Counted from the stretch's first letter, positions 21,181 through 33,747 are shown. The stretch: DNA of 64,000 nt from Pseudomonas alcaligenes (GCF_014490745.1 NZ_LZEU01000001.1:4615501-4679500); one strand, 5' to 3'. Translations and numbers: made by a program. Notes: generated by a model not told the origin, from the letters alone.

Positions 21181-21348
21181 AGAACCTGTCTAAAGTCTGC
21201 TGCGCGTCGGCCCTGCTGCGTTAAAAACAGACTCGGAATGCTCATGTACAAAAGTACACTCCGCTTCCTCGCCTGCTTGACCAGCCGGAGGCTGTTACTA
21301 ACGTAGCGCCTTGCATGGCTCTAGCTCGCGAGACTTTCAACAGGTTCT
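21181..21348 (-). mobile_element. Nested-palindrome intergenic element, copy B
   Basis: A 168-bp element with terminal inverted repeats AGAACCTGTCTAAAGTCT and AGACTTTCAACAGGTTCT (16 of 18 complementary). An inner helix pairs CGTTAAAAACAG with CTGTTACTAACG. The apical hairpin reads GTGTAC TTTT GTACAT on the minus strand, the orientation in which it matches the other three copies. Shared unpaired blocks CGCGAGCTAGAG and GCCGACGCGCAGCAG are present. It lies immediately upstream of the argE ribosome-binding site and fills most of the 300-base argE/CYTH divergent gap. No coding capacity; mobility is inferred from repetition and terminal repeats. Confidence 0.75.
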
Positions 21349-21473
21349 GATAGCCCATCATAGGGCCAGTGGCGCCCCGACGAAACCGCCAGCGCGGCGC
21401 GCCGGCGCCTTGTCCTGTAAACTGCACGGCACTGGCAGCCACCTCCGCGCTGCGTCCGAATGCGCCCCTTCCC

Positions 21474-22838
21474 ATGCAGAAAGAAACCGAAATCAAGCTG
21501 CGCGTCAGCCGCGAAACCCTCGCCGCCCTGCGCGACCACCCGCTGCTGAAGAAGCGCAACAAGTCCGGCTGGGAGCAGCGCGAGCTGTTCAACCAGTATT
21601 TCGACACCCTCGACCGTGACCTGGCCCAGGCCAAGGTGGCGCTGCGCCTGCGCCGTGACGGCGAGCAGTTCATCCAGACCCTGAAGACCCGCGGCCAGAG
21701 CATGGCCGGTCTGTCCGAGCGCAACGAGTGGGACTGGTACCTGCCCAAGGCCAAGCTGGACATCAAGAAGCTCGACGCCGAGTGCTGGCCGGCCAGCCTG
21801 GCCGAACTGGACAAGAAGCAGCTCAAGCCGATCTTCACCACCGACTTCGTCCGCCAGAAGGCCGAGATCGCCTGGGGCCGCGGCAAGGCCAAGGTGGTCA
21901 TCGAGGCAGCCCTCGACCTAGGCAAGGTGATCGCCGGCGAAGGTGAGGAAGAAATCTGCGAACTGGAGCTGGAGCTGCGCGAAGGCGACCCGGCCGCCCT
22001 GCTGGAACTGGCCGCCGAGCTGGCCGCCGACCTGCCGCTGATGCCCTGCGATATCAGCAAGGCCGAGCGCGGCTACCGCCTGTTCGACTCCGCCAGCTAC
22101 AGCCTGAGCCTGCCGGCGCCCGAGCTGAATCCCGAGCAGAGCCTCGACGACGCCTTCTGCGCTCTGGCCTGGCACCTGCTCGGCAGCAGCCAGCGCCTGG
22201 CCGAGCAGTACCGCTTCAACGGCCACTGGAAACTGCTCAGCCAGTGGCTGGAGAAACTGGTGGAACTGCGCGCCCTGCTCGGCAGCCTCGGACAAGCCGC
22301 ACCACGCGCCTCCAGCCACGCCCTGCGCGAAGCGCTGGACGCCCTGCTGAGCGACTGGCGCCCACGCCTGCTGGCCGGCCAGGACAACGACAGCCTGCGG
22401 CAGAACGCCCCGGCGCTGTTCGCTGCCGAGCTGCAGGGCAACCGCTGGGGCCTGTTCTCGCTGAATCTGGCGCGCTGGCTGCTGGGCCGCACCTGGACGG
22501 TGGAGCGCAACAACCGCGGCAACCGCCAGGGCGCCGCCGTGCTGGGCAACTGGCTGCCGCACCTGCTTGCCGAAGAAGGCGCGGCGCTGCAGCTCAAGCG
22601 CTACCAGCAGCAACCGGAAGACCTCGCCGAACAGGTGCCGCGCATCGAGCGCATCCAGGTCTGGCTGCACCTGGCCCGGCATATCCTCGAGGTGCCCGAG
22701 CTCGACCGCCTGTACGGCGAGCTGGGCAAGCTGCACGCCCTGGCCCAGCAGGCGCTGGATGCCGAGGTGCTGGCCGCTCGGGTGGCACAGGCCCATACTG
22801 TGGCGACGCTCAAACCCTGGAAGCTGCTGGTGAAATAA
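21474..22838 (+). CDS. CYTH-CHAD inorganic triphosphatase
   Basis: A 454-residue cytoplasmic protein. The N-terminal CYTH domain (about 1-200) begins with the signature ExExK (METAL-binding ETEIKLR) and has the alternating charged strands KVALRLRRDGEQFIQTLKTRG and EIAWGRGKAKVVIEAALDLG that line the triphosphate tunnel. The C-terminal CHAD domain (about 220-454) is helical and His/Lys/Arg-rich and may bind polyphosphate. E. coli YgiF has the same build and hydrolyses tripolyphosphate. The ATG at the CYTH start is chosen over an upstream extension. First gene of a + strand run. Confidence 0.9.
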   Translation: MQKETEIKLRVSRETLAALRDHPLLKKRNKSGWEQRELFNQYFDTLDRDLAQAKVALRLRRDGEQFIQTLKTRGQSMAGLSERNEWDWYLPKAKLDIKKLDAECWPASLAELDKKQLKPIFTTDFVRQKAEIAWGRGKAKVVIEAALDLGKVIAGEGEEEICELELELREGDPAALLELAAELAADLPLMPCDISKAERGYRLFDSASYSLSLPAPELNPEQSLDDAFCALAWHLLGSSQRLAEQYRFNGHWKLLSQWLEKLVELRALLGSLGQAAPRASSHALREALDALLSDWRPRLLAGQDNDSLRQNAPALFAAELQGNRWGLFSLNLARWLLGRTWTVERNNRGNRQGAAVLGNWLPHLLAEEGAALQLKRYQQQPEDLAEQVPRIERIQVWLHLARHILEVPELDRLYGELGKLHALAQQALDAEVLAARVAQAHTVATLKPWKLLVK

Positions 22839-22874
22839 GCTGCGCAGTCCACCTGCCACCGCATAGGGAGTCCC

Positions 22875-24659
22875 ATGTCCGCTCTTGCTTCGCCTGCCCA
22901 GGATCGCTGGCTGGATCTCAACGACATCCTGCGCGACCTGGTTGCCCAGGGCCGGGTCTCCCAGGAGAGTGCCGAGAAATGCCTGATGCTGCGCCGTGGC
23001 TCGGGCAATGCGCAGCTGCATCCGCTGGAATTCCTCGCCGCCCAGCAGATCGACGACCTGCTGCGCCCGGGCAAGAAGCATGACCTGGAAGGCCTCACCG
23101 TGTGGCTGGCCAACCACGTCAACCAGCCCTACCTGCGCATCGACCCGCTGAAGATCGACGTCGCCGCCGTCACCCCGCTGATGTCCTATGCCTTCGCCCA
23201 ACGGCACAAGATCCTTGCCGTGGCGGTAGACAGCGAGGCGGTCACCATTGCCAGCGCGCAGCCCTTCGTGCACGCCTGGGAAGCCAACCTGATCCACGTG
23301 CTCAAGCGCCCGATCAAGCGCGTGGTGGTCAACCCGGCCGACCTGCAGCGCTTCACCACCGAGTTCTACCGCCTGGCCCGCTCGGTCAGCGGCGCCAGCG
23401 CAGCCGACCAGAAACTCAGCGGCGTCGGCAACTTCGAGCAGCTGCTCAACCTCGGCGCCAGCGACCAGGAGCCAGACGCCAACGACGCGCACATCGTCAA
23501 TATCGTCGACTGGCTGTTCCAGTACGCCTACCAGCAGCGCGCCAGCGACATCCATATCGAGCCACGGCGCGAGGCGGGTACCGTGCGTTTTCGCATCGAC
23601 GGCGTGCTGCACAACGTCTACCAGTTCCCACCGCAGGTAACCATGGCGGTGGTCAGCCGCCTGAAGACCCTCGGGCGGATGAACGTGGCCGAGAAGCGCA
23701 AGCCGCAGGACGGCCGGATCAAGACCAAGACCCCGGACGGTGGCGAAGTCGAGCTGCGCCTGTCGACCCTGCCCACTGCCTTCGGCGAGAAGATGGTAAT
23801 GCGGATCTTCGACCCCGAGGTGCTGCTGAAAAGCCCGGATCAGCTTGGCTTCTCCCCGGACGACCTGCGCCGTTGGGAAAGCATGACCTGCCAGCCCAAC
23901 GGCATCATCCTGGTCACCGGCCCCACCGGCTCGGGCAAGACCACCACCCTGTACACCACGCTCAAGCAACTGGCCACCAGCGAAGTGAACGTCTGCACCA
24001 TCGAAGACCCGATCGAGATGATCGAGGGCGCCTTCAACCAGATGCAAGTGCAGCACAATATCGACCTGAACTTCGCCGCCGGCGTGCGCGCGCTGATGCG
24101 CCAGGATCCGGACATCATCATGGTCGGCGAGATCCGCGACCTGGAGACCGCCGAGATGGCCATCCAGGCAGCGCTCACCGGTCACCTGGTGCTGTCCACT
24201 CTGCACACCAACGATGCCCCCAGCGCCATCAGCCGCCTGCTCGAGCTGGGCGTGCCGCACTACCTGCTCAAGGCCACCATCCTCGGCGTCATGGCCCAGC
24301 GCCTGGTACGTACCCTGTGCCCGCACTGCAAGGAGCCGGTACAGCTCGACGAGGCCGACTGGCAGAGCCTGACCGCGCCCTGGAGCGCGCCACTGCCAAC
24401 CCAGGCGCACCGCGCCGTGGGCTGCCTGGAATGCCGCGAAACCGGCTACCGCGGGCGCGCCGGGGTGTACGAGATCATGCTGCTCAACGACGCGATCAAG
24501 CCGCTGATCAGCGCCGACACCGACCTCATCAGCCTGCGCCGCCACGCCTTCAAGGACGGCATGCGCAGCCTGCGCCTGTCCGGCGCGCAGAAGGTCGCCG
24601 CCGGCCTGACCACCATCGAGGAAGTGCTGCGCGTCACCCCGCAGAGCGAACAGAAGTAA
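22875..24659 (+). CDS. GspE/PilB-family secretion or pilus ATPase, orphan
   Basis: A 594-residue type II secretion / type IV pilus assembly ATPase. An N-terminal MshEN-like region (about 1-170) precedes the NTPase core. The core has Walker [19 protein letters not shown], Asp box TIEDPIEM, Walker [15 protein letters not shown] and His box [14 protein letters not shown] tetracysteine zinc motif (CPHC ... CLEC) follows, as in GspE/PilB. No pseudopilin, platform or secretin gene is adjacent in this window, so its partner machine is encoded elsewhere. It starts 36 bases after the CYTH gene. Confidence 0.92.
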   Translation: MSALASPAQDRWLDLNDILRDLVAQGRVSQESAEKCLMLRRGSGNAQLHPLEFLAAQQIDDLLRPGKKHDLEGLTVWLANHVNQPYLRIDPLKIDVAAVTPLMSYAFAQRHKILAVAVDSEAVTIASAQPFVHAWEANLIHVLKRPIKRVVVNPADLQRFTTEFYRLARSVSGASAADQKLSGVGNFEQLLNLGASDQEPDANDAHIVNIVDWLFQYAYQQRASDIHIEPRREAGTVRFRIDGVLHNVYQFPPQVTMAVVSRLKTLGRMNVAEKRKPQDGRIKTKTPDGGEVELRLSTLPTAFGEKMVMRIFDPEVLLKSPDQLGFSPDDLRRWESMTCQPNGIILVTGPTGSGKTTTLYTTLKQLATSEVNVCTIEDPIEMIEGAFNQMQVQHNIDLNFAAGVRALMRQDPDIIMVGEIRDLETAEMAIQAALTGHLVLSTLHTNDAPSAISRLLELGVPHYLLKATILGVMAQRLVRTLCPHCKEPVQLDEADWQSLTAPWSAPLPTQAHRAVGCLECRETGYRGRAGVYEIMLLNDAIKPLISADTDLISLRRHAFKDGMRSLRLSGAQKVAAGLTTIEEVLRVTPQSEQK

Positions 24660-24717
24660 GCGCTCGCGCCCAGGCGGGCGCGATCGTCATCATCCGTGCG
24701 AGAAAAAGGAGTCTTTC

Positions 24718-25638
24718 ATGCAGATCGGCAGCTTCGTCTTCCTCTTCGTCGGCCTGGCCGTGGCCATCGTGTTCATGGGCTTCAAGGTGGTGCCGCAAGG
24801 CTACGAGTGGACGGTGGAACGCTTCGGCCGCTACACCAACACGCTCAAGCCGGGGCTGAACATCATCGTGCCGGTGATGGATCGCATCGGCCGCAAGCTC
24901 AACGTCATGGAAAGCGTGCTGGATATCCCGCCGCAGGAAGTGATCAGCGCCGACAACGCCATCGTGCAGATCGACGCCATCTGCTTCTTCCAGGTGATCA
25001 ACTCGGCACAGGCGGCCTACGAGGTGAACAACCTCGAACACGCCATCCGCAACCTGGTGATGACCAATATCCGTACCGTGCTCGGCTCCATGGAGCTGGA
25101 CGCCATGCTCAGCCAGCGCGACTCGATCAACGAGCGCCTGCTCAAGACCGTGGACGAAGCCACCGCGCCCTGGGGCATCAAGATCACCCGTATCGAGATC
25201 AAGGACATCACCCCGCCCACCGATCTGGTCGAGGCGATGGCCAGCCAGATGAAGGCCGAACGCCTCAAGCGCGCGCAGATCCTCGAAGCCGAAGGTTCGC
25301 GTTCGGCAGCCATCCTCACCGCCGAAGGCCACAAGCAGGCGCAGATCCTCAAGGCCGAGGGTGACCGCCAGGCTGCCTTCCTCGAGGCCGAGGCCCGCGA
25401 GCGCTCGGCCCAGGCCGAGGCGGCGGCGACCCAGGTGGTGTCCGCGGCCATTGCCGGCGGCAACGTGCAGGCGGTCAATTACTTCGTCGCGCAGAAATAC
25501 GTCGAGGCCCTTGGCCAGCTGGCTTCGGCCAACAACAGCAAGGTGATCTTGATGCCACTGGACGCCAGCCAGGTGATCGGCGCGGTCGGCGGCATCGGCG
25601 AGATCGTCAAGGCCACTTTCGGCGACAAGAAAGCATGA
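24718..25638 (+). CDS. SPFH/stomatin-family membrane protein (QmcA/paraslipin type)
   Basis: A 306-residue protein with one N-terminal membrane anchor (about 3-22, [17 protein letters not shown]) and a band-7 domain ([20 protein letters not shown] to about 190). A long Ala/Glu-rich coiled coil follows ([20 protein letters not shown] and on), the usual flotillin/stomatin layout. Such proteins form oligomeric rings scaffolding membrane proteases. It overlaps the NfeD gene by four bases, the classical stomatin-NfeD pair. The ATG follows AAAAAGGAGTC. Confidence 0.94.
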   Translation: MQIGSFVFLFVGLAVAIVFMGFKVVPQGYEWTVERFGRYTNTLKPGLNIIVPVMDRIGRKLNVMESVLDIPPQEVISADNAIVQIDAICFFQVINSAQAAYEVNNLEHAIRNLVMTNIRTVLGSMELDAMLSQRDSINERLLKTVDEATAPWGIKITRIEIKDITPPTDLVEAMASQMKAERLKRAQILEAEGSRSAAILTAEGHKQAQILKAEGDRQAAFLEAEARERSAQAEAAATQVVSAAIAGGNVQAVNYFVAQKYVEALGQLASANNSKVILMPLDASQVIGAVGGIGEIVKATFGDKKA

Positions 25639-26081
25639 TCAGCTACCTGCAGCACCTCTCCTCCTGGGACTGGCTGGCCCTCGGCACCCTGCTGCTGATC
25701 CTCGAGGTGTTCGGCGCCGGCGGCTACCTGCTGTGGGTCGGCCTGGCCGCCGCCAGCCTCGGCGTGCTCACCTACCTGTTCCCGGCGCTGCCCTGGGCCT
25801 GGCAGTTCCTCCTGTTCGGCGTGCTCTCGGTGCTCACCGCGGTGTTCTGGTGGCAACGCCAGCGCAGCACCACGAAACCCTCGGACGCACCGGGGCTGAA
25901 CCAGCGTGGCAGCGAGTTCCTCGGCCGCACCTTCGTGCTGCACGAGGCAATCGTCGGCGGGCGCGGCAAGATCAAGGCCGGCGACAGCCTGTGGCTGGTC
26001 AGCGGCGCCGACCTGCCGGCCGGCAGCGAGGTGCGGGTGATCGGCCAGGACGGTGTGCTGCTGCGGGTCGAAGCCGTCTAG
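25635..26081 (+). CDS. NfeD-like membrane protein (partner of stomatin)
   Basis: A 148-residue protein with two or three membrane helices in the first 75 residues ([54 protein letters not shown]). A C-terminal OB-fold NfeD domain ([40 protein letters not shown]) follows. Overlap with the stomatin stop (ATGA) indicates coupled translation. Short NfeD proteins lack the protease part of the long form. A diguanylate cyclase gene follows 13 bases later. Confidence 0.92.
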   Translation: MISYLQHLSSWDWLALGTLLLILEVFGAGGYLLWVGLAAASLGVLTYLFPALPWAWQFLLFGVLSVLTAVFWWQRQRSTTKPSDAPGLNQRGSEFLGRTFVLHEAIVGGRGKIKAGDSLWLVSGADLPAGSEVRVIGQDGVLLRVEAV

Positions 26082-26094
26082 GCGAGGACAGCCC

Positions 26095-27156
26095 ATGCAC
26101 GAACGGCAGCCACGCACGCCACAGGGCGCCCAGACCGGACTGGAAGACAGCGACCGGCGTGCGCTGATGAGCCTGATCTGCAAGGCCACCGGACTGACCA
26201 TCGGTGCCTTCTCGCTGCTGCAGTTCAGCTCCGGCAACCACCTGTTCGCCAGCCTCGAGGTCATCACCTGCCTGGTTCTGCTGCTGGCCGGGCGCGGCAT
26301 CCACAGCGCCCGCCGCCTGGAGCTGTGGATCTACCTCTACCTGCTGCCGACCTTCGCCTTCATCCTCTACATCAGCCTGATGCCGCGGGCCTCGGCCGTC
26401 GCCTTCGTGTGGATCTACCTGATGCCGGTGCTCTCCTACCTGCTGCTCGGCAAGCGCCGCGGCATGCACCTGGCCCTGCCCTTCATGCTCGCCGGCCTGC
26501 TACTCTACTACCTGCGCCACCCGTTGCCGGGCAGCGCGATGCAGTGGATCGATGCCGGCAACGCCATCCTCTGCGGCGCGCTGATCGTGGTCTTCGTCCA
26601 CCTCTACGAGACGCGCCGGGCGGCGGTGTTCAGCGAGCTGCAGCGCCAGGCACAGACCGACCCGCTGACCGGTGCCGAGAGCCGCGGCCATTTCACCGCC
26701 GAGCTGCTGCGCGCACTCAAGGAAGCCGGGCGCAGCCAGAGCCCGCTGGTGGTGGCACTGATGGACATCGACCATTTCAAGTGCGTCAACGATCAGCATG
26801 GCCACGAGGCCGGCGACCATGCCCTGCGCCATGTCTGCGAGTTGCTCCAGGGGCGTCTGCGCAGCACCGACAGCCTCGGCCGGCTGGGCGGCGAGGAGTT
26901 CGGCCTGCTGCTGCGCAGTACCGATTCCGCCAGTGCCCTGGCATTGCTGGAGGATCTGCGCCAGCTGCTCTGCGCGCAGCCGCTGACCTACGCCGGCGCG
27001 ACCATCGAGCTGTCGGCCACCTTCGGCCTCGCCGAATGGCCACGGGACGGCCAGAGCCCGGACGAGCTGTACCGCTGCGCCGACCGGCGCCTGTATCGCG
27101 GCAAGGAGCAGGGGCGCAACCGGGTAATCGGTGCCAGCCTGGCCGAGGCGACCTGA
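26095..27156 (+). CDS. Membrane GGDEF diguanylate cyclase
   Basis: A 353-residue protein making c-di-GMP. The N-terminal half has about six membrane helices (residues 25-175). The GGDEF domain follows from about 190 (TDPLTGAESRGHF, VALMDIDHFKCVNDQHGH). The active-site motif is GGEEF, with the RxxD inhibitory site RSTD exactly five residues upstream, so a feedback-inhibited active cyclase is expected. Start chosen at the ATG with GCGAGGA upstream; the longer open frame begins in the NfeD gene. Possibly co-transcribed with the stomatin/NfeD pair. Confidence 0.92.
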   Translation: MHERQPRTPQGAQTGLEDSDRRALMSLICKATGLTIGAFSLLQFSSGNHLFASLEVITCLVLLLAGRGIHSARRLELWIYLYLLPTFAFILYISLMPRASAVAFVWIYLMPVLSYLLLGKRRGMHLALPFMLAGLLLYYLRHPLPGSAMQWIDAGNAILCGALIVVFVHLYETRRAAVFSELQRQAQTDPLTGAESRGHFTAELLRALKEAGRSQSPLVVALMDIDHFKCVNDQHGHEAGDHALRHVCELLQGRLRSTDSLGRLGGEEFGLLLRSTDSASALALLEDLRQLLCAQPLTYAGATIELSATFGLAEWPRDGQSPDELYRCADRRLYRGKEQGRNRVIGASLAEAT

Positions 27157-27244
27157 GCCAGCGCGGCAACTCGTCCGAAAACCGGAACTCCAGGCCGGCG
27201 CGGCACCTCTGAAGTCATAGGTACCGCTCACCAGGAGCTGCCCC

Positions 27245-27568
27245 ATGTGCCCGTCCCGCCGCCTCGCCGTTCTCCTCCTGCTCGCCCTGCTCATCGCCCC
27301 GGTTCTGGCACACGCCGGATTCTGGCGCGACGTACTGTCCTCGGGCGCCCTCACCGCCTCCACCTACCTGACCGTCAAGGACGACAAACAGCGCCTGGCC
27401 ACCCGCGACGAGGCCAGCGCCTTTGTTGCCAGTGCCGGGCAGATCCGCGGCGCCCACCTGCAGGCCGCGCTGCAGCGGCTGCGCGCCGAGCATCCGCAGT
27501 TGCAGGCCAGCGACGAGGAACTGGCCCAGGCCCTGCTGATCCAGGGCAGCGCGCCGCCGACGCACTAG
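27245..27568 (+). CDS. DUF2388-family small exported protein
   Basis: A 107-residue protein with a signal peptide (LAVLLLLALLIAPVLAHA, cleavage near residue 24). The mature domain has the DUF2388 pattern as I remember it from Pseudomonas: RDEASAFVASAGQIRGAHLQ then AALQRLRAEHPQLQASDEEL. Several paralogues usually exist per Pseudomonas genome; function unknown. A CAGGAGCTGCCCC ribosome-binding site precedes the ATG. It is probably periplasmic. Confidence 0.82.
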   Translation: MCPSRRLAVLLLLALLIAPVLAHAGFWRDVLSSGALTASTYLTVKDDKQRLATRDEASAFVASAGQIRGAHLQAALQRLRAEHPQLQASDEELAQALLIQGSAPPTH

Positions 27569-27612
27569 TGATCGACTAGACTCCGGCGGTCGGATGCGCA
27601 TGGAGAACAGGG

Positions 27613-28884
27613 ATGTCGAAATCGATGCTGTGGCTGCTGCTAGCCGCACTACTGAGCGGCTGCGAGCTGCTGGCGCTGGATCGGCAGATGCGCACCGCGC
27701 AACAGACCCAGGTGCTGATTCCCGGCCACCTGGATGCGGCCGCCAGCCAGCCGGCGCTGGTCGCCCTGCTCAGCGACGGCCATCTGCAGGCCTACCGCAG
27801 CGTGCGCCCCGGCGGGTTGTTCTACTTCAGCGTGGCCGCTGGCGACTACCAGCTGCTGGCCTTCGAGGATCGCAACGGCAACCTGCGCCTGGATGCCGAC
27901 GAGCCGCGCCACTGGCTGCCCAAGCCGCAGACCGCCCCCTTCCAGGTGCAGCCCAGCGCAGCCGAGCGCACTGCCCTCGGCCAGCTAAATCTGCTGCAGC
28001 CAACAGCGGCCGACGGCAGCCCGCTGCCAGCCATCGACCTCAGCCTTGATGCGCTCTATCGCGAGCTGCCGCGGGTGCGCCACAACTACCTGCAGGTGGT
28101 CGACTTCGACGACCCGCGCTTCTCCGCCGAGCGCACTGCCCAGGGCGCCTGGCAGCCGCTGGATTTCCTCAGCGAGGTCGGCTACGGCCTGTACCTGCTG
28201 GAGCCCTGGGACGCACACAAGGAACCGATCGTGCTGCTGCACGGCATCAACAGTTCACCGACCATCTGGCGCGAGCTGGCCGCCGGCATCGACCGTTCGC
28301 GCTTCCAGCTGCTGCTGTTCCACTACCCCTCGGGCCTGCCGCTGAACAACAGCGCCTACCTGCTCAGCGAGGCACTGCGCGACGTGCAGCTGCGCTTCGC
28401 ACCCACCCGCCTGCACCTGTTCGCCCACAGCATGGGCGGCCTGGTGGCGCGGCGTACCGTGCAACTGCTGGAACCGGGCGGCGGCGCTGAGCCACTGTGC
28501 CTGCTGCTGACCCTGGCCACGCCCTGGGGTGGCCATCCATCGGCGGCTACCGGGGTGTCGCGGGTACCGCTGGACGTGCCGGTGTGGCGCGACATGGCGC
28601 CCGGCAGCCCCTATCTGCAGCAGCTGTTCGCCAAGCCACTGGACGAGCATATCCGCCAGTGGCAGCTGGTCGCCTATGCCGGCAACAGCCGGATGATCGC
28701 CCAGCCCAACGACGGCACCGTGCCGCTGGCCAGCGAGCTGCTGCCGGCCGCCCAGGACGAGGCCGAGCGCCTGTACCTGGTGGAGGAGAACCACACCGGC
28801 ATCATGCACAGCGCGCGCAGCCAAGCCCTGCTGCAGCGGGCGCTGGATTCATTGCCCGCGGATGGCTGCGCGCCCGGGCGATAG
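27613..28884 (+). CDS. Lipoprotein alpha/beta hydrolase (lipase-like)
   Basis: A 423-residue protein. The N-terminus is a lipoprotein signal with lipobox LLSGC near residue 16, so it is tethered to a membrane. An N-terminal beta-rich region (to about 150) precedes an alpha/beta-hydrolase domain with the oxyanion strand IVLLHGINSSPTIW and nucleophile elbow LFAHSMGGLVARR. Candidate acid and His are in the C-terminal part (GTVPLASELL, EENHTGIMHS). The esterase or lipase substrate is unknown. It starts 44 bases after the DUF2388 gene and is followed by a REP doublet. Confidence 0.85.
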   Translation: MSKSMLWLLLAALLSGCELLALDRQMRTAQQTQVLIPGHLDAAASQPALVALLSDGHLQAYRSVRPGGLFYFSVAAGDYQLLAFEDRNGNLRLDADEPRHWLPKPQTAPFQVQPSAAERTALGQLNLLQPTAADGSPLPAIDLSLDALYRELPRVRHNYLQVVDFDDPRFSAERTAQGAWQPLDFLSEVGYGLYLLEPWDAHKEPIVLLHGINSSPTIWRELAAGIDRSRFQLLLFHYPSGLPLNNSAYLLSEALRDVQLRFAPTRLHLFAHSMGGLVARRTVQLLEPGGGAEPLCLLLTLATPWGGHPSAATGVSRVPLDVPVWRDMAPGSPYLQQLFAKPLDEHIRQWQLVAYAGNSRMIAQPNDGTVPLASELLPAAQDEAERLYLVEENHTGIMHSARSQALLQRALDSLPADGCAPGR

Positions 28885-28892
28885 ACGACCTT

Positions 28893-28959
28893 GTAGGAGC
28901 GAGCTCTGCTCGCGAAACGGGCAACGGCGGTACCGTTCGCGAGCAGAGCTCGCTCCTAC
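28893..28959. repeat. REP doublet (REPIN), perfect inverted pair
   Basis: Two 24-base arms, GTAGGAGCGAGCTCTGCTCG plus CGAA and its exact reverse complement, are separated by 19 bases. This is the inverted REP doublet mobilised by RAYT transposases in pseudomonads. It sits between the convergent hydrolase gene and the gcvP terminator. A related single REP is at 12523-12546. Confidence 0.93.
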
Positions 28960-28984
28960 AGAACAATGATGCGCTGTGGCGGAA

Positions 28985-29018
28985 ACAAAGAGGCCGCCCA
29001 GTGGGGCGGCCTCTTTGT
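28985..29018. terminator. Strong terminator after gcvP
   Basis: ACAAAGAGGCCGCCC, AGTG loop, GGGCGGCCTCTTTGT: a perfect 15-bp stem 13 bases after the gcvP stop codon. The lower stem supplies the A/T flanks for both directions. Confidence 0.88.
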
Positions 29019-29030
29019 CAGCGCGACGGT

Positions 29031-31907
<2,877 letters not shown>

Positions 31908-31930
31908 GGCGGGACTCTCGGAAAATGACA

Positions 31931-31951
31931 GAGCCTCGACTAGCGAGGCTC
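31931..31951. other. Intercistronic hairpin gcvH-gcvP
   Basis: GAGCCTCG and CGAGGCTC form a perfect 8-bp stem with a 5-base loop in the 89-base gap between gcvH and gcvP. It may tune mRNA stability; no U tract. Confidence 0.4.
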
Positions 31952-31996
31952 GACAGCGGAAATCGTCAGGCCGCGCAGCAGGCGCGGCGCTTGAAC

Positions 31997-32386
31997 TCAG
32001 GCGTCGGCGGAGCTGGCGGCTTGATAGCCGGCGGCGTCGAGCAGGCCGTCCAGGTCGGCGGCGTTGTTCGGCTTGAGCTTGAAGAACCAGGCGTTGTAGG
32101 GCTCGCCGTTGACCAGCTCGGGGCTGTCGGACAGCGCCTCGTTGACCGCGACCACTTCACCGGCGATCGGTGCGTAGATGTCCGAGGCGGCCTTCACCGA
32201 CTCCACCACACCGGCTTCCTGGCCAGCGGCCAGTTGCTTGCCAACTTCCGGCAGCTCGACGTAGACCACGTCGCCCAGGGCTTCCTGAGCGTGGTCGGAG
32301 ATGCCCACGGTGACGGTACCGTCGGCTTCCAGGCGGGCCCACTCGTGGCTGGCGGCGTAACGCAGATCGGCGGGGATATTGCTCAT
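31997..32386 (-). CDS. gcvH: Glycine cleavage H-protein (lipoyl carrier)
   Basis: A 129-residue lipoyl-domain protein shuttling the aminomethyl group between P, T and L proteins. The lipoylated lysine is Lys65 in [20 protein letters not shown]-terminal [14 protein letters not shown] is typical of the family. It is separated from gcvT by a 188-base gap containing a palindromic element, an unusual interruption of the operon. Confidence 0.97.
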   Translation of the reverse strand: MSNIPADLRYAASHEWARLEADGTVTVGISDHAQEALGDVVYVELPEVGKQLAAGQEAGVVESVKAASDIYAPIAGEVVAVNEALSDSPELVNGEPYNAWFFKLKPNNAADLDGLLDAAGYQAASSADA

Positions 32387-32450
32387 GTCGGATTCCTCGA
32401 AATCAGGGAGCGGAAGACCCGCCCGGAAAAATTAGCAGTTCAAAGCCAGT

Positions 32451-32571
32451 CACGATTTAGCGAGCTAGAACCAGGCAAGGCAGCAACGAGTGAAGAAGCG
32501 CAGTTTACTAGTGTAAATGAGCATTCTGAACTCGCTGCCAACGCCGCATGGCCGACGCGCAGCAAATCGTG
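32451..32571 (+). mobile_element. Nested-palindrome intergenic element, copy C (inside the gcv operon)
   Basis: A 121-bp element with short terminal inverted repeat CACGATTT / AAATCGTG and inner helix GGCAGC / GCTGCC plus GAGT / ACTC. The apical hairpin is GTTTAC TAGT GTAAAT followed by GAGCATTC. Shared unpaired blocks GCGAGCTAGA and GCCGACGCGCAGCA are present. It lies between gcvT and gcvH with its right end three bases from the gcvT stop codon, antisense to the operon. Helix sequences differ from copies A, B and D. Confidence 0.75.
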
Positions 32572-32574
32572 GAG

Positions 32575-33657
32575 TCAGATAACGGCCTTGCCGTTGCGCA
32601 CGAAATTCGCCTGCACGACGCGTACCGGGTACCACTTGCCGCGAATTTCCACCTCGGCGCGTTCGCCGGTAGCGGCCGGCACGCGGGCCAGGGCGATGGA
32701 TTTGCCCAGGGTCGGCGAGAAGCTGCCACTGGTGATCTCGCCTTCGCCGACGCCGTCGATGCGCACCACCTGGTGGGCACGCAGCACGCCGCGCTCTTCC
32801 AGCACCAGGCCGACCAGCTTGGGCTGGTCGCCGGCAGCGCGCTGGCTTTCCAGGGCGCTGCGGCCGACGAAGTTGCGCTCGGCCGGCTCCCAGGCGATGG
32901 TCCAGGCCATGTTGGCGGCCAGCGGCGACACATCGTCGGTCATGTCCTGGCCGTACAGGTTCATCCCGGCTTCCAGGCGCAGGGTGTCGCGCGCACCGAG
33001 GCCGATCGGGGCGATGCCGGCGCCGACCAGTTCGGCGAGGAAACCGGCGGCCTCGGCGGCCGGCAGCATGATTTCCAGGCCGTCTTCACCGGTGTAGCCG
33101 GTGCGGGCGATGAACCAGTCGCCTTCCGGCAGGCCCTGGAACACCTTGAGTTCGTTGATTATCGCGGCACGCGCAGCACTGACCAGCTCGGCGGTCTTGG
33201 CGCGGGCGTTGGGGCCCTGGATGGCGAGCATGGCCAGCTCGGCGCGCTCGCTCAGGGTGACGTCGAAGCCGGCGGTCTGCTGCTGCATCCAGGCCAGATC
33301 CTTGTCACGGGTGGCGGCGTTGACCACCACGCGGTAGCCCCAGTCGGTGAGGTAGACGATGAGGTCGTCGATCACCCCGCCATGCGGGTTGAGCATGCCG
33401 CTGTAGAGCGCCTTGCCCGGGGTCTTCAAGCGTTCGACGTCGTTGGCCAGTAGGTACTGCAGCCAGGCCTTGGCCTGGGGGCCGGTGACGTCGACCACGG
33501 TCATGTGGGATACGTCGAACACGCCGCAGTCACGACGCACCTGATGGTGCTCCTCGACCTGCGAGCCGTAGTGCAGTGGCATGTCCCAGCCACCGAAATC
33601 GACCATCTTGGCGCCGAGCGCCAGATGCTGTTCGTACAGAGGGGTACGCTGTCCCAT
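32575..33657 (-). CDS. gcvT: Glycine cleavage T-protein (aminomethyltransferase)
   Basis: Transfers the methylene group to tetrahydrofolate and releases ammonia. The 360-residue protein starts [19 protein letters not shown] with the conserved [31 protein letters not shown] and [18 protein letters not shown] are folate-site motifs. AAGGAGTTTTCC precedes the ATG. First gene of the gcv operon; upstream is the hitB stop, 155 bases away. Confidence 0.97.
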   Translation of the reverse strand: MGQRTPLYEQHLALGAKMVDFGGWDMPLHYGSQVEEHHQVRRDCGVFDVSHMTVVDVTGPQAKAWLQYLLANDVERLKTPGKALYSGMLNPHGGVIDDLIVYLTDWGYRVVVNAATRDKDLAWMQQQTAGFDVTLSERAELAMLAIQGPNARAKTAELVSAARAAIINELKVFQGLPEGDWFIARTGYTGEDGLEIMLPAAEAAGFLAELVGAGIAPIGLGARDTLRLEAGMNLYGQDMTDDVSPLAANMAWTIAWEPAERNFVGRSALESQRAAGDQPKLVGLVLEERGVLRAHQVVRIDGVGEGEITSGSFSPTLGKSIALARVPAATGERAEVEIRGKWYPVRVVQANFVRNGKAVI

Positions 33658-33747
33658 GGAAAACTCCTTGTGCTAGACGCCCGCCCGCGCCGGCCGTGGC
33701 CTGCAGCGGAAGCGGGTTGCATGGTCGGGCTGCGTCGGCAGGCGCGC

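Noticed and set aside
21918..24545. Minus-strand 875-codon open frame
   Set aside because: Antisense shadow of the CYTH and GspE-type genes, both of which have full family motifs.
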